Below, one piece after another: positions 5,501 through 12,995 of a stretch of 44,030 bases of DNA. This DNA is from Pseudomonas graminis (GTDB lineage: Bacteria > Pseudomonadota > Gammaproteobacteria > Pseudomonadales > Pseudomonadaceae): contig NZ_FOHW01000031.1 in NCBI RefSeq assembly GCF_900111735.1, positions 1 to 44,030 on the forward strand, written 5' to 3'. The notes under the pieces were generated by a model that made no database searches, was not told the origin of the DNA, and was given only the letters and a program-made list of their open reading frames with translations. The position numbers and the translations under genes are program-made. Within the stretch, counting starts at the first letter, position 1; each line of letters starts with the position of its first letter.

Positions 5501-6061
5501 ATGAGCAGCTACTACTACAAAACAAAAGACTCCACGGTGTTGGCCGCAGTTCTGGCGTGGGATGCGAAGCTTGCAGCGTTCCATGCAATGCGAATTAGGA
5601 TGGCCGATGTGTTCGGCGGGCCTGGCTCACCGATGTATTCGGGCAGCGAAAATTACGTCGGCAGGGTCAAGATAAGCGCGAGTCGGGACCTTGACCCCCA
5701 CTGGTGCCGACCAGACCAGTACGGTTATCGCGACCTGCGCAGCAGCGCGAAGCCAGAGAAAGGCGCCACCAAGGAGGCGCGAGCAGCCTACAAGGCTGAG
5801 CACGAAAGACTGCGAGCGCTGTGGAACGAGCATTGCCCAGCCCGGATAAGCAAAGACGAGGTCTGGAAGGCCGTCGGCATTTGCTGGGGCAGCGTGTTCA
5901 TGGGAGGCGGCATCTTCTTTGAATATGAAGGTGCGGTGTACTTCCACCTCGGCTTCGAACTCAAGGCCGGAAGTGACCAGGTGGAAGGCGCTGTGGAGAT
6001 ACTGTCGAGCGAATTCGAAACCGTGCGACAAGCAGTCAACGCGGCACGCAAAGCGGCCTGA
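5501..6061 (+). CDS. Phage hypothetical protein
   Basis: A 186-residue protein beginning MSSYYYKTKDSTVLAAVLAW. It has a middle region rich in charged residues (KPEKGATKEARAAYKAEHER) and a C-terminal region with GICWGSVFMGGGIFFEYEGA and YFHLGFEL. The glycine-rich hydrophobic stretch is short and does not look like a clean membrane segment. No family with known function was recognised. The ATG at 5501 has a GAGG site about eight bases upstream; the longer open frame upstream overlaps the DUF2971 gene start region and is not believed. It continues the rightward early operon. Confidence 0.62.
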   Translation: MSSYYYKTKDSTVLAAVLAWDAKLAAFHAMRIRMADVFGGPGSPMYSGSENYVGRVKISASRDLDPHWCRPDQYGYRDLRSSAKPEKGATKEARAAYKAEHERLRALWNEHCPARISKDEVWKAVGICWGSVFMGGGIFFEYEGAVYFHLGFELKAGSDQVEGAVEILSSEFETVRQAVNAARKAA

Positions 6062-6277
6062 TCAGTGGATCGCCGGCAGCGCATCGGCCGCCACCTCAAT
6101 CGCCACAGTCGCCTCAGCCACATCCGCTGGGTTGTAGAGCTGCTCGCCGTACATCGACTGAATAGCCAACTCGGTGAGCTCGTCGATATCAACGCAGCAT
6201 TCCTGCGCCGCAACCAGCACCGCCTTCAGCGCCATCCGCAAAACCCTTTCCCTGTCTTCGCTCATGACCGTATCCAT
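6062..6277 (-). CDS. Small acidic phage protein, unknown
   Basis: A 71-residue acidic, helical protein (SEDRERVLRMALKAVLVAAQ, then CCVDIDELTELAIQSMYGEQ). It lies on the minus strand and ends immediately next to the stop of the rightward gene before it, with no gap. Two starts are possible, at 6277 and at 6265 (the second Met); neither has a strong ribosome site. It lies upstream of the DUF2971 gene and downstream of the HEPN-like gene on the same strand, so all three could form a short leftward unit. No domain was recognised. Confidence 0.55.
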   Translation of the reverse strand: MDTVMSEDRERVLRMALKAVLVAAQECCVDIDELTELAIQSMYGEQLYNPADVAEATVAIEVAADALPAIH

Positions 6278-6333
6278 CGTTTCATTTCATGGTGCGACAA
6301 GAATAGGACATCAGATGGCTCCGCGCTTGCTGG

Positions 6334-7098
6334 TTACCGCTCTGTACCATCTGCCAGCGAACGAGCCCTGGATTTTCTGATTTTTCTTACATCCGGGTTA
6401 AGCAATACCGCAAGATCCCCAAGCTTGATGATGAAGCTTATAAGTCGCGGACCGTAGAAAGTAGTTGACTTCAAGTAGGCGCCAACCGCTCTGACATCAT
6501 TTGAAGAGATTTTCAAGTCGGCGTGATCTTCGTAATTCCCGAGATCCCTGAGAGCTTCATTCATTGCTATACGAGCTCTAGTGCTTTCGTGGGCCACAAA
6601 ATTCCTCATAGCTATCGCAGCCTGAAATAGTGCTTCATCTTCAGGGCGAAGCGCCTGAAATGGCTTCGCCAGGTCTTTGGATAGCCACTTTTTAGCTTTA
6701 GCCTTCAAATCTTTGACACTTTTGAATGTTATGTTTGCCTGCGTGGCATCTAAAAGATGCCTGACATCATCAAGCTTAATGTGTTTCTCTGTTTTGAAGC
6801 TTATTCGTTCTTTAAGCCATTCTGGGACACCAGCTTCCATGGACCGGAGGGCAGATGCGTGCAGGGAACGCTGGTATTGCGAAGGGTCAATATTGACCAA
6901 CGCTACGAACAAATCTGAAAGATAGACCTCAAACGACACATACATCTTGTGGAAGCATAACTCGGCAAGTTTGCTTGCGTAGGAATCTTTCGAAGAGTGC
7001 TCACGAAGAGCAATGACAGAATCGACATAGAAGTCCAGGAGAAAGAAGTGCTCTCTCTCAAACTTCAAATACGCTGTATCAGAATCAGCTTTTCTCAA
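6334..7098 (-). CDS. HEPN-like protein with RX4H motif, candidate RNase/defence gene
   Basis: A 254-residue, largely helical protein. It carries RNFVAH at residues 165-170 (Arg165, His170), the RX4H motif that forms the RNase site of HEPN toxins and defence effectors. An aromatic SFEVYLSDLF segment near residues 55-64 resembles the conserved helix before it in MAE_28990-type HEPN proteins. No second nuclease or partner antitoxin is seen next to it. The start appears to be TTG at 7098; the next Met is residue 51, inside the conserved region. The gene is clearly lower in GC than the phage genes around it and is transcribed against them, so it looks like acquired cargo. RNase activity is inferred from the motif only. 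Confidence 0.68.
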   Translation of the reverse strand: MRKADSDTAYLKFEREHFFLLDFYVDSVIALREHSSKDSYASKLAELCFHKMYVSFEVYLSDLFVALVNIDPSQYQRSLHASALRSMEAGVPEWLKERISFKTEKHIKLDDVRHLLDATQANITFKSVKDLKAKAKKWLSKDLAKPFQALRPEDEALFQAAIAMRNFVAHESTRARIAMNEALRDLGNYEDHADLKISSNDVRAVGAYLKSTTFYGPRLISFIIKLGDLAVLLNPDVRKIRKSRARSLADGTER

Positions 7099-7208
7099 TT
7101 AAAGAACCATCCATTGAAGACAAAAAACACTGCGTATCCTTAAAAACTGCTCACACCATCTAGGCGTGCGAGCACCCTCGTTCGGTCATCCTTCGAAGAG
7201 CAATCTAT

Positions 7209-7544
7209 ATGGAGCTCAAGATTTCTGCCACACGCATATACCTCAGCGGGCCGATGTCAGGCATCGCCGACTTCAACTACCCAGCATTCAATGCGGAAGC
7301 CGCCCGCCTCCGCGCACTCGGTTACACCGTCGAGAATCCCGCCGAGAGCCCGCCTGTTCCGGGGCACGTGTGGGAGCTGTACATGCGTGACGCGATCCGC
7401 CAGATGCTCACCTGCGACACCGTGGCGTATCTGCCTGGCTGGCAAATCTCGCGCGGCGCCAACGTGGAAATCGAACTGGCCGGCCATCTGAAAATGGCCG
7501 TCATTCAATCAAGCGGCATCGTTTCGCCGCAGGAGGGGTTATGA
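7209..7544 (+). CDS. DUF4406 (nucleoside deoxyribosyltransferase-like) protein
   Basis: A 111-residue protein with the DUF4406 signature: IYLSGPMSGIADFNYPAFN at the N-terminus, then LPGWQISRGANVEIELA. The fold resembles nucleoside 2-deoxyribosyltransferases and related nucleotide-binding proteins. Phages carry these commonly; the true substrate is unknown. The ATG at 7209 follows a GAAG-type site. The stop overlaps the next start (ATGA) after a GGAGGGG ribosome site, so the pair is coupled. It resumes the rightward early operon after the leftward block. Confidence 0.78.
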   Translation: MELKISATRIYLSGPMSGIADFNYPAFNAEAARLRALGYTVENPAESPPVPGHVWELYMRDAIRQMLTCDTVAYLPGWQISRGANVEIELAGHLKMAVIQSSGIVSPQEGL

Positions 7545-7846
7545 GCAATCAAGCAAAGCGGTTGAGCGATTGTCCGGCGGAGCGTTTGGCGCAGTGTCGC
7601 GGCGGGGACATCCGCTCAGCGCTGCCGGGGCCGGCCGGCCTGCGTGAATTCGCCAACGAAATCGTCAGCGCCGCCTACGAAGGAGTTTCGTACGACGGCG
7701 GCGAGATCCAGGACATCGCCGTCAAGCACGGGTTACTGCGAGCCGAGCGGCACACTGAAGCCTGTGCCGAGCACTGCGCCTGCATTGAATACGGCTTCCC
7801 CACCGTCTGCCTGCGCCGGACCGAACTGCTGAACCCCGCGCAATAA
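7541..7846 (+). CDS. Phage hypothetical protein with Cys-rich end
   Basis: A 101-residue protein. The central part (LREFANEIVSAAYEGVSYDG, then IQDIAVKHGLL) is followed by a Cys/His-rich C-terminal segment, HTEACAEHCACIEYGFPTVC. Four cysteines and two histidines there might bind a metal, but spacing does not match a standard zinc finger I know. It overlaps the DUF4406 gene by four bases with a strong GGAGG site. The family is common in Pseudomonas phages as a hypothetical protein; no function is assigned. Confidence 0.65.
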   Translation: MSNQAKRLSDCPAERLAQCRGGDIRSALPGPAGLREFANEIVSAAYEGVSYDGGEIQDIAVKHGLLRAERHTEACAEHCACIEYGFPTVCLRRTELLNPAQ

Positions 7847-7916
7847 CCCCGCCGCCCGTTCGGCCCCACCCTATCCCTATTGCCTGCTGCGTATGCGGCG
7901 AGGCGGAGCTTTGCCG

Positions 7917-8483
7917 ATGATTATCGACGACATCATGACCGACAAAATCACGCTGCACGGCCTGGGCTTTGTCCAAGTGCAGTTGGAAGGAAATCAACGC
8001 CTACATGTATGGCATCCGGAGTTGCCGCGGCGCGCGTGCTTCGAGCACTCAGCCATTCACGACCACCGCTTCGACTTCGTGTCTCGCGTGCTGGTCGGGA
8101 CGCAGATCAACCATTGCTTCGACATGCAGCGCCATGACGAAGGCGACTTCGTCCTTTACCTGCACGAGGGTAAGCGCGGCGCCAACGGCGGACGACCATG
8201 GACGCCAGACGGGCGGGCCATTCTGGAGCGTGGACCGGTCTTCGAGGTTCGCGCTGGTAACGACTACGGCACACGCGCCTACGAATACCATCGGACAGAG
8301 CCAGGCGGGGACGGCCGAGTCGCAACAATCATGCAGAAGCAGAGTGAGTTCCCAGCGGGCGCCCACTCGACGTGCCGCTTCGGCGTACAGCCCGACACAG
8401 ACTTCGACCGCTATCAATGGTCGCCGGCCAAGCTTTGGGAGGTGGTCACTGACGTGCTGCTGGGCCAGCGGGTGAAGCCATGA
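7917..8483 (+). CDS. Phage hypothetical protein, possibly cupin-like
   Basis: A 188-residue protein rich in His and Asp: LGFVQVQLEGNQRLHVWHPE, then FEHSAIHDHRFDFVSRVLVG, and later YEYHRTEP. The HDHRF cluster set in beta-like sequence suggests a metal-binding double-stranded beta-helix (cupin-like), but this is only a pattern call. The ATG at 7917 has GGAG eight bases upstream and is preferred to an ATG at 7893. The stop overlaps the next start by ATGA. It belongs to the same coupled run of early genes. Confidence 0.62.
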   Translation: MIIDDIMTDKITLHGLGFVQVQLEGNQRLHVWHPELPRRACFEHSAIHDHRFDFVSRVLVGTQINHCFDMQRHDEGDFVLYLHEGKRGANGGRPWTPDGRAILERGPVFEVRAGNDYGTRAYEYHRTEPGGDGRVATIMQKQSEFPAGAHSTCRFGVQPDTDFDRYQWSPAKLWEVVTDVLLGQRVKP

Positions 8484-9091
8484 CGGCCATCAAAGAACGC
8501 CCGATCTTGTTCTCGGCGCCGATGGTGCGCGCCCTCCTGGAGGGCCGGAAGACGGTCACGCGCCGCGAGGTGAAGAAACAGGCAGCCCTCGATTGCCTGG
8601 CTGCCGGTTTCGAGCCTGCCTTTCTCGCGCTGCCCGGCAATGCGGACATGTGCCCCTACGGTCAGCCCGGCGACCGACTGTGGGTGCGCGAGACCTGGGC
8701 CCAGCCTGCGAACCTTGATCCGGGCCCGACGGTGTACCGGGCGACTTATCCCGATTGCCTAAAGGGTCAGGGCTGGGAAAACCTTCCACCATCAAGCGCG
8801 ATCCGCTGGAAACCCAGCATCCACATGTTCAGGCGGCACAGCCGCATCCTGCTGGAGATTACAGACGTGCGCGTCGAGCGGCTGCAGGCCATCACCTACG
8901 AGGACGCCGTGGCGGAAGGTGTGCACAGAGACGACGCCTGTCGAATGTGGACCGCTACAGATGAAGGTGGGGCGTGCCACAAGTATCCGGTTCCAGCTTT
9001 TCGGGATCTTTGGTCAGGAATCAACGGCCCAGACGCATGGGCCGCCAACCCATGGGTCTGGGTGGTCGAGTTCAAGCGGGTGGCCCCGTGA
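8480..9091 (+). CDS. ASCH-like phage protein
   Basis: A 203-residue protein with the pattern of phage ASCH-like proteins: RPILFSAPMVRALLEGRKTV and TRR at the N-terminus, CPYGQPGDRLWVRETW (about residues 58-73), LLEITDVRVERLQAITYEDA and an ending NPWVWVVEFKRV. ASCH domains bind RNA or modified nucleosides, and small relatives act as N4-acetylcytidine amidohydrolases. The exact phage role is unknown. It is coupled to the genes on both sides by four-base overlaps (ATGA and GTGA). Confidence 0.75.
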   Translation: MTAIKERPILFSAPMVRALLEGRKTVTRREVKKQAALDCLAAGFEPAFLALPGNADMCPYGQPGDRLWVRETWAQPANLDPGPTVYRATYPDCLKGQGWENLPPSSAIRWKPSIHMFRRHSRILLEITDVRVERLQAITYEDAVAEGVHRDDACRMWTATDEGGACHKYPVPAFRDLWSGINGPDAWAANPWVWVVEFKRVAP

Positions 9092-9318
9092 CCTGGTACA
9101 CCGAATGCTGGCAGCGGATGGAGTCAATGCATTCGCGGTGCAAGGCTGAAGGGTTGGATGCTTTGGCGACCAGCAAAGTTATCGACGAGTCATACCCTTA
9201 CAGCTCACGCAGTGGCTGGGGTTACAAAGCCTGGCTTGCAGCACGCCGCAACTTCTTTCCCAAACACAACCTTCCGCTTCGCCGGGCCAAGCGCCCCAAG
9301 CCTGACCTTTTTTCTTAA
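9088..9318 (+). CDS. Small conserved-type phage protein
   Basis: A 76-residue basic protein starting at a GTG that overlaps the upstream stop (GTGA). It has an N-terminal TWYTECWQRMESMHSRCKAE segment and a C-terminal SGWGYKAWLAARRNFFPKHN block, ending in a Lys/Arg/Pro-rich tail. The family is not recognised beyond a general resemblance to small Pseudomonas phage proteins. A longer open frame upstream overlaps the ASCH-like gene in another frame and is a shadow. Nucleic-acid binding would fit the basic tail but is not shown. Confidence 0.6.
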   Translation: MTWYTECWQRMESMHSRCKAEGLDALATSKVIDESYPYSSRSGWGYKAWLAARRNFFPKHNLPLRRAKRPKPDLFS

Positions 9319-9376
9319 CCCCTTCCCAATCTATCCACATGCCTGCCGGTGTACGGCGGGACGGAGAACTATTGCC

Positions 9377-10027
9377 ATGCCAAATTGGGTAACCAACAAA
9401 GTCAGCGCTCCTAAAGAAGTGCTGCAATCGCTGATCAATTCGGAAGGGCGGATCGACTTCAACATGCTGATCCCCTTCACCGGCACCTTCCCTTGGAACG
9501 GCATCGACGGCGCCGCCGAGCAGTGCGCAGAAGTGATCACGCAGCAGCCACTTGACAGTCACCCCCTGATCGCCTCGCTGCAGCAATCCAACCGACAGGG
9601 AACCAGCGCTCTGAAGCTCAACGATGAGCAGTTCGAGCAGTTCGTTCAGATGCTGCGCAATAAGCGGCAGATCGGATACTTCCACAGTCTCGACTTCGCC
9701 CGCGATGAGTGGGGTACGAAGTGGAACGCCTGCAATCAGGCGGATTATGAAGATTCTGAAATGCTGGAGTTTGAGACGGCATGGTCATGTCCGGAGCCGG
9801 TCTGCAAGGCCCTCTCAGCTAAGCACCATGACGTGGAGATCACCGTCGTATTCGCCGATGAAGACATCGGAAGCAACTGCGGAACGATGGTGTTCAAGGG
9901 TGGACAGGTCGTCTCCTCTGACGTTGCCCCCAACTGGAACGGCATGGACGGAGCGGAGCGCCGCCGCTGGGAAGACTTTGCCTACGAAGTCACTCGCCGC
10001 CAGCGCAGTGAAGACGACGAAGAATAA
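9377..10027 (+). CDS. Api92/YubB-like protein (DUF1281, ferredoxin-like fold)
   Basis: A 216-residue protein starting MPNWVTNKVSAPKEVLQSL, the opening of the Api92-like/YubB family, which occurs on phages and plasmids and carries a ferredoxin-like domain (no iron-sulfur cluster implied). Further blocks are GRIDFNMLIPFTG, EWGTKWNA, LEFETAWSCPEPVCKALSAK, and an acidic C-terminus. Function in phages is unknown. The ATG at 9377 has GGAG about ten bases upstream; the open frame extends to 9158 but that region overlaps the preceding gene. It stands alone between the coupled early block and xis-int. Confidence 0.8.
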   Translation: MPNWVTNKVSAPKEVLQSLINSEGRIDFNMLIPFTGTFPWNGIDGAAEQCAEVITQQPLDSHPLIASLQQSNRQGTSALKLNDEQFEQFVQMLRNKRQIGYFHSLDFARDEWGTKWNACNQADYEDSEMLEFETAWSCPEPVCKALSAKHHDVEITVVFADEDIGSNCGTMVFKGGQVVSSDVAPNWNGMDGAERRRWEDFAYEVTRRQRSEDDEE

Positions 10028-10061
10028 CTCAACCCCGCATAGACCCCGGACGGAGGTAGCC

Positions 10062-10382
10062 ATGTCCCTGATTTCAGTTACCGAGGCGGCGAAGATGCTG
10101 GATGTGAGCCGGGCGACGGCTTACCGCATGGCTAACGACCACCTCATCCCCACCGTGCGCATACTCAAACGCGGCGTGCGAGTGCACCGTGAACAGCTGC
10201 AACAGATGATCGACGCGTTCGCCGCTGATAGTATCCGCGGCGCGGGCGGCGTATCGGAGGAGACGATATGCCCTACAAACGAAAAGATTCGCCACATTGG
10301 TGGATCTTTGTCACCCAGGCAGACGGCAAAAGAATACGACGATCTTCTGGCACTAGCGACTTCGCGGCGGCGAAAGCAGTAG
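10062..10382 (+). CDS. Excisionase-like MerR-type helix-turn-helix protein
   Basis: A 106-residue protein with a winged helix-turn-helix at the N-terminus (ISVTEAAKMLDVSRATAYRM, residues 4-23, then the LKRGVRVHREQLQQM wing). This is the arrangement of phage excisionases and recombination directionality factors, which bend att DNA with integrase. A strong GGAGG lies six bases before the ATG at 10062. The last 115 bases overlap the integrase gene in another frame, so the C-terminal part is encoded twice and the two proteins are tightly co-expressed. It might instead be a small transcription regulator, but adjacency to int supports excision. Confidence 0.75.
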   Translation: MSLISVTEAAKMLDVSRATAYRMANDHLIPTVRILKRGVRVHREQLQQMIDAFAADSIRGAGGVSEETICPTNEKIRHIGGSLSPRQTAKEYDDLLALATSRRRKQ

Positions 10383-11377
10383 AGCAGCAGGCCAAGGCGG
10401 ATGCCTGGAAGGAAAAAGAGTGGGGCGTGAATCCGCCCCGTTCTTTCGATGATGTGATGATTCCGTTTCTGCGCCACGCCAGCCAGCACCAGCGCAGTTT
10501 CGAAACCACCATGCACAGAGTCAAACCGTTACGTGAACATTTTACCGGCGTGATTGTGAATGACCTAGCGGGAAAACACATTCGCGCGTACACCAGCCGA
10601 CGCATGGACGCAGGCAAGTCGGCGGCGACCATCAACCGGGAACTCGCCGCGCTGTCGGCGGCGATCAACTGGTGCAACGTCGAGTTTGAATGGGCGCTGC
10701 CCAACCCTGTGAAGGGCCGAACAATGAAGGAACCCGAAGGCCGGGTGCGTTGGCTGACTCGCGCGGAAGTGGAACTGCTCTGCAGGACTGCGCGCAAACA
10801 GCGCAACGGCGCCTTGCTGGACGACTTCATTCACCTGGCGGTGAACACCGGGTGCCGCAAAGAGGAAATGTTGGGGCTTGAGTGGCGCCGGGTGGATCTG
10901 GTCAACAAGCTGATCTATCTGGAAGGGATACACACGAAGGCAGGGAAGCGGCGAAGCATTCCGCTGAACGAAGGGGCGCTGGATGCGCTGAAGGGAAGGA
11001 TGGCCTACCGGGCTGAAACCTGTCCCGGGTCGCCCTGGGTGTTTGCGCGCAGTAGCGGCGAACGGGTGGCCTGCATCAGAAAGGGATTTGAGGTGGCGTG
11101 CGAACGGGCGGGGATCAAGGATTTCGTGATCCACGATCTGCGTCATACGTGCGCGGCACATTTGATCAGCGCGGGGGTTGCGCTGGCAGAGGTTCGGGAT
11201 TTGCTGGGGCACTCGACGATCACGATGACTGAGCGGTATGCGCACCTGGCGCCAGCTCGAGTAAGGGATGCAGTCGGGGTTCTAGACGGGTTGCGTGAAC
11301 AGTCGAGTTCACGCTCAGTTCACGCTGTTGTTCCAGCGTCTCAAGGGAAGGTAGCGTTAAAGCTCGTAAACCCTTGA
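10268..11377 (+). CDS. int: Tyrosine recombinase (phage integrase)
   Basis: A 369-residue site-specific recombinase. The N-terminal arm-binding and core-binding parts (about 1-160) include TINRELAALSAAINW. The catalytic domain (160-335) shows the full set: Arg197 in NTGCRKEEMLGL, Lys224 in HTKAGKRRSIPL, His289-x-x-Arg292 in HDLRHT, His315 in LLGHSTITM and the nucleophile Tyr324 in ERYAH. A GGAGGA site lies six bases before the ATG. It is the last gene of the early operon and ends 10 bp from the tRNA-Leu 3' end, its likely target. No terminator separates it from the tRNA genes; a strong hairpin between two tRNAs may stop read-through. Confidence 0.95.
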   Translation: MPYKRKDSPHWWIFVTQADGKRIRRSSGTSDFAAAKAVEQQAKADAWKEKEWGVNPPRSFDDVMIPFLRHASQHQRSFETTMHRVKPLREHFTGVIVNDLAGKHIRAYTSRRMDAGKSAATINRELAALSAAINWCNVEFEWALPNPVKGRTMKEPEGRVRWLTRAEVELLCRTARKQRNGALLDDFIHLAVNTGCRKEEMLGLEWRRVDLVNKLIYLEGIHTKAGKRRSIPLNEGALDALKGRMAYRAETCPGSPWVFARSSGERVACIRKGFEVACERAGIKDFVIHDLRHTCAAHLISAGVALAEVRDLLGHSTITMTERYAHLAPARVRDAVGVLDGLREQSSSRSVHAVVPASQGKVALKLVNP

Positions 11378-11386
11378 TTTATAAGT

Positions 11387-11471
11387 TGGTGCGGACGGAG
11401 AGACTCGAACTCTCACACCTTGCGGCGCTGGAACCTAAATCCAGTGTGTCTACCAATTCCACCACATCCGC
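11387..11471 (-). tRNA. tRNA-Leu(UAG), probable prophage attachment site
   Basis: An 85-nt class II tRNA with long variable arm; acceptor GCGGATG pairs with CGTCCGC and CCA is encoded. The anticodon loop TTTAGGT gives UAG (reads CUA/CUN). It is the last tRNA of the leftward Arg-His-Leu operon. The integrase ends just beyond the 3' end, so its 3' half is the likely att core, restored intact on integration. Confidence 0.95.
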
Positions 11472-11490
11472 GTTTTGAAGCGCTTAAAGC

Positions 11491-11521
11491 AAAGGCGCCA
11501 GATTATGAATCTGGCGCCTTT
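11491..11521. terminator. Perfect 14-bp hairpin between tRNA-His and tRNA-Leu
   Basis: AAAGGCGCCAGATT at 11491-11504 pairs exactly with 11508-11521 across a three-base loop, with T residues after it on the plus strand. It can act as a terminator of rightward read-through from the prophage. On the tRNA strand it is an attenuator or a processing signal. Confidence 0.7.
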
Positions 11522-11528
11522 TCGAATA

Positions 11529-11604
11529 TGGGGTGGACGAAGGGGATCGAACCCTCGACAACGGGAGTCACAATCCCGTGCTCTACCAACTGAGCTACGC
11601 CCAC
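11529..11604 (-). tRNA. tRNA-His(GUG)
   Basis: A 76-nt tRNA with encoded CCA. Anticodon loop TTGTGAC gives GUG. A G is encoded at position -1 and C at 73, the histidine identity pair. Second gene of the leftward tRNA operon. Confidence 0.96.
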
Positions 11605-11663
11605 CATATTGCGTTGTAACCGACGCATTCAAGCTGAATGCTACTTGTGCCAAAGCTGCCTAA

Positions 11664-11740
11664 TGGCGCACCCGGCAGGACTCGAACCTGCGACCATCCG
11701 CTTAGAAGGCGGATGCTCTATCCAGCTGAGCTACGGGCAC
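11664..11740 (-). tRNA. tRNA-Arg(UCU)
   Basis: A 77-nt tRNA with encoded CCA. The anticodon stem ATCCGC/GCGGAT encloses loop CTTCTAA, anticodon UCU (reads AGA/AGG). First gene of the leftward tRNA operon. Confidence 0.96.
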
Positions 11741-11888
11741 TTATTTCATTTGCCTTCGTGAGACTGCAAATTAAGAGCTTTCAATCACGCTGAGCAGATC
11801 TTAACTCTACCTGACTTATTCAACCTTTCGACCTGATCCGCCGCTTCCGGCTTATCCTGTGTGGGGTTGTGCCCGACAAGTGCGACGA

Positions 11889-11917
11889 ATCTTATAGACG
11901 GCCCAAAAGGTCGTCAA
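11889..11917 (-). promoter_or_regulatory. tRNA operon promoter
   Basis: On the minus strand, TTGACG (-35, 11912-11917) and TAAGAT (-10, 11889-11894) are exactly 17 bp apart. The GC-rich segment right after the -10 is typical of growth-rate and stringent control. The remaining gap (11741-12050) also carries the folD leader, where I see no clear promoter. Confidence 0.75.
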
Positions 11918-12050
11918 CACTTTTTTCAAAAAAATTCAGTTAATTAAAGGGGTTAGCTTATTAAGCGGACCAACCGTCTTTGCCCTTGCGTCAGGTCATG
12001 CGAGAATGCGCGCTCTTTTTCCCTCCCCTTCCGATGGTTAATCACGCGTA

Positions 12051-12905
12051 ATGACTGCAAAACTAATAGACGGCAAAGCGATCGCAGCCAACCTGCGCCA
12101 GCAGATCGCTCAACGAGTCGCCCAGCGTCGCGAGCAAGGCCTGCGCACGCCCGGCCTCGCGGTGATTCTGGTCGGCAGCGACCCCGCCTCTCAGGTTTAC
12201 GTCTCGCACAAACGCAAAGACTGCGAAGAGGTCGGCTTCATCTCCCAGGCCTATGACCTGCCCAGTGAAACCAGCCAGACCGAACTGACCGATCTGATCG
12301 ATCGCCTCAACGACGACCCGGCCATCGACGGTATCCTGCTGCAACTGCCGCTGCCCGAGCATCTGGAATCTTCCAGCCTGCTGGAGCGCATCCGCCCGGA
12401 TAAAGACGTTGACGGTTTCCACCCCTACAACGTGGGCCGGCTGGCCCAGCGCATTCCGCTGCTGCGCCCGTGCACCCCCAAGGGCATCATGACCCTGCTG
12501 GAAAGCACCGGTGTCGATCTGTACGGCAAGGACGCAGTCGTGGTGGGTGCTTCCAACATTGTCGGTCGTCCGATGGCGATGGAGCTGCTACTGGCGGGCT
12601 GCACCGTGACCGTGACCCATCGTTTCACCCAGGATCTGGCCGGACACGTCGGTCGTGCCGATCTGGTGGTGGTAGCGGCCGGCAAGCCGGGACTGGTCAA
12701 GGGCGAGTGGATCAAGGAAGGCGCCATCGTCATCGACGTCGGCATCAACCGTCAGGATGACGGCAAGCTGGTAGGCGACGTGGTGTACGAAACCGCCCTG
12801 CCCCGCGCCGGCTGGATCACGCCGGTGCCAGGCGGCGTTGGCCCGATGACCCGCGCCTGCCTGCTGGAAAACACGCTGTATGCGGCTGAAACGCTGCACG
12901 GCTGA
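12051..12905 (+). CDS. folD: FolD methylene-THF dehydrogenase/cyclohydrolase
   Basis: A 284-residue bifunctional enzyme of one-carbon metabolism. It oxidises 5,10-methylene-tetrahydrofolate with NADP and then hydrolyses 5,10-methenyl- to 10-formyl-tetrahydrofolate in the cytoplasm. YVSHKRKDCEEVGF contains the catalytic Lys. DGILLQLPLPEHL and DKDVDGFHPYNVGRL are family signatures, and VVVGASNIVGRPMAMELL plus TPVPGGVGPMT form the nucleotide-binding part. Length is normal for the family. The ATG at 12051 lacks a strong ribosome site. The gene is monocistronic, ending at a two-way terminator. Confidence 0.97.
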   Translation: MTAKLIDGKAIAANLRQQIAQRVAQRREQGLRTPGLAVILVGSDPASQVYVSHKRKDCEEVGFISQAYDLPSETSQTELTDLIDRLNDDPAIDGILLQLPLPEHLESSSLLERIRPDKDVDGFHPYNVGRLAQRIPLLRPCTPKGIMTLLESTGVDLYGKDAVVVGASNIVGRPMAMELLLAGCTVTVTHRFTQDLAGHVGRADLVVVAAGKPGLVKGEWIKEGAIVIDVGINRQDDGKLVGDVVYETALPRAGWITPVPGGVGPMTRACLLENTLYAAETLHG

Positions 12906-12943
12906 TTTCCCAAGCCCTGAGCAGCAAAGCGCGCACATGAAAA

Positions 12944-12969
12944 ACGGCACCCGAGGGTGCCGTTTTTTT
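12944..12969. terminator. Bidirectional terminator folD / ABC transporter operon
   Basis: Stem ACGGCACC / GGTGCCGT with T-rich sequence on the plus side and an A5 run on the other, so it can end both folD and the converging transporter operon. Confidence 0.9.
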
Positions 12970-12995
12970 ATGCGCCGAACGTAGAAGCGTGCAGG

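Larger units (their letters stand above)
1..11386. mobile_element. Prophage early arm (lambda-like), right end at tRNA-Leu
   Basis: Cro, CI, operators, early operon, excisionase and integrase follow the order of lambda's cII-cro-oR-cI-rex-oL/pL-...-xis-int-att arm. The integrase stops 10 bp before the 3' end of tRNA-Leu, a usual target of tyrosine integrases. No second copy of the tRNA-Leu 3' end was found in the first 11 kb, so the element continues past the left edge. No capsid, tail, lysis or replication genes are present here. The exact junction is an inference and is expected inside the tRNA 3' part. Confidence 0.88.

Noticed and set aside
1..11386. Left att copy inside the window
   Set aside because: No repeat of the tRNA-Leu 3' end was found to the left, so the other junction must be outside.
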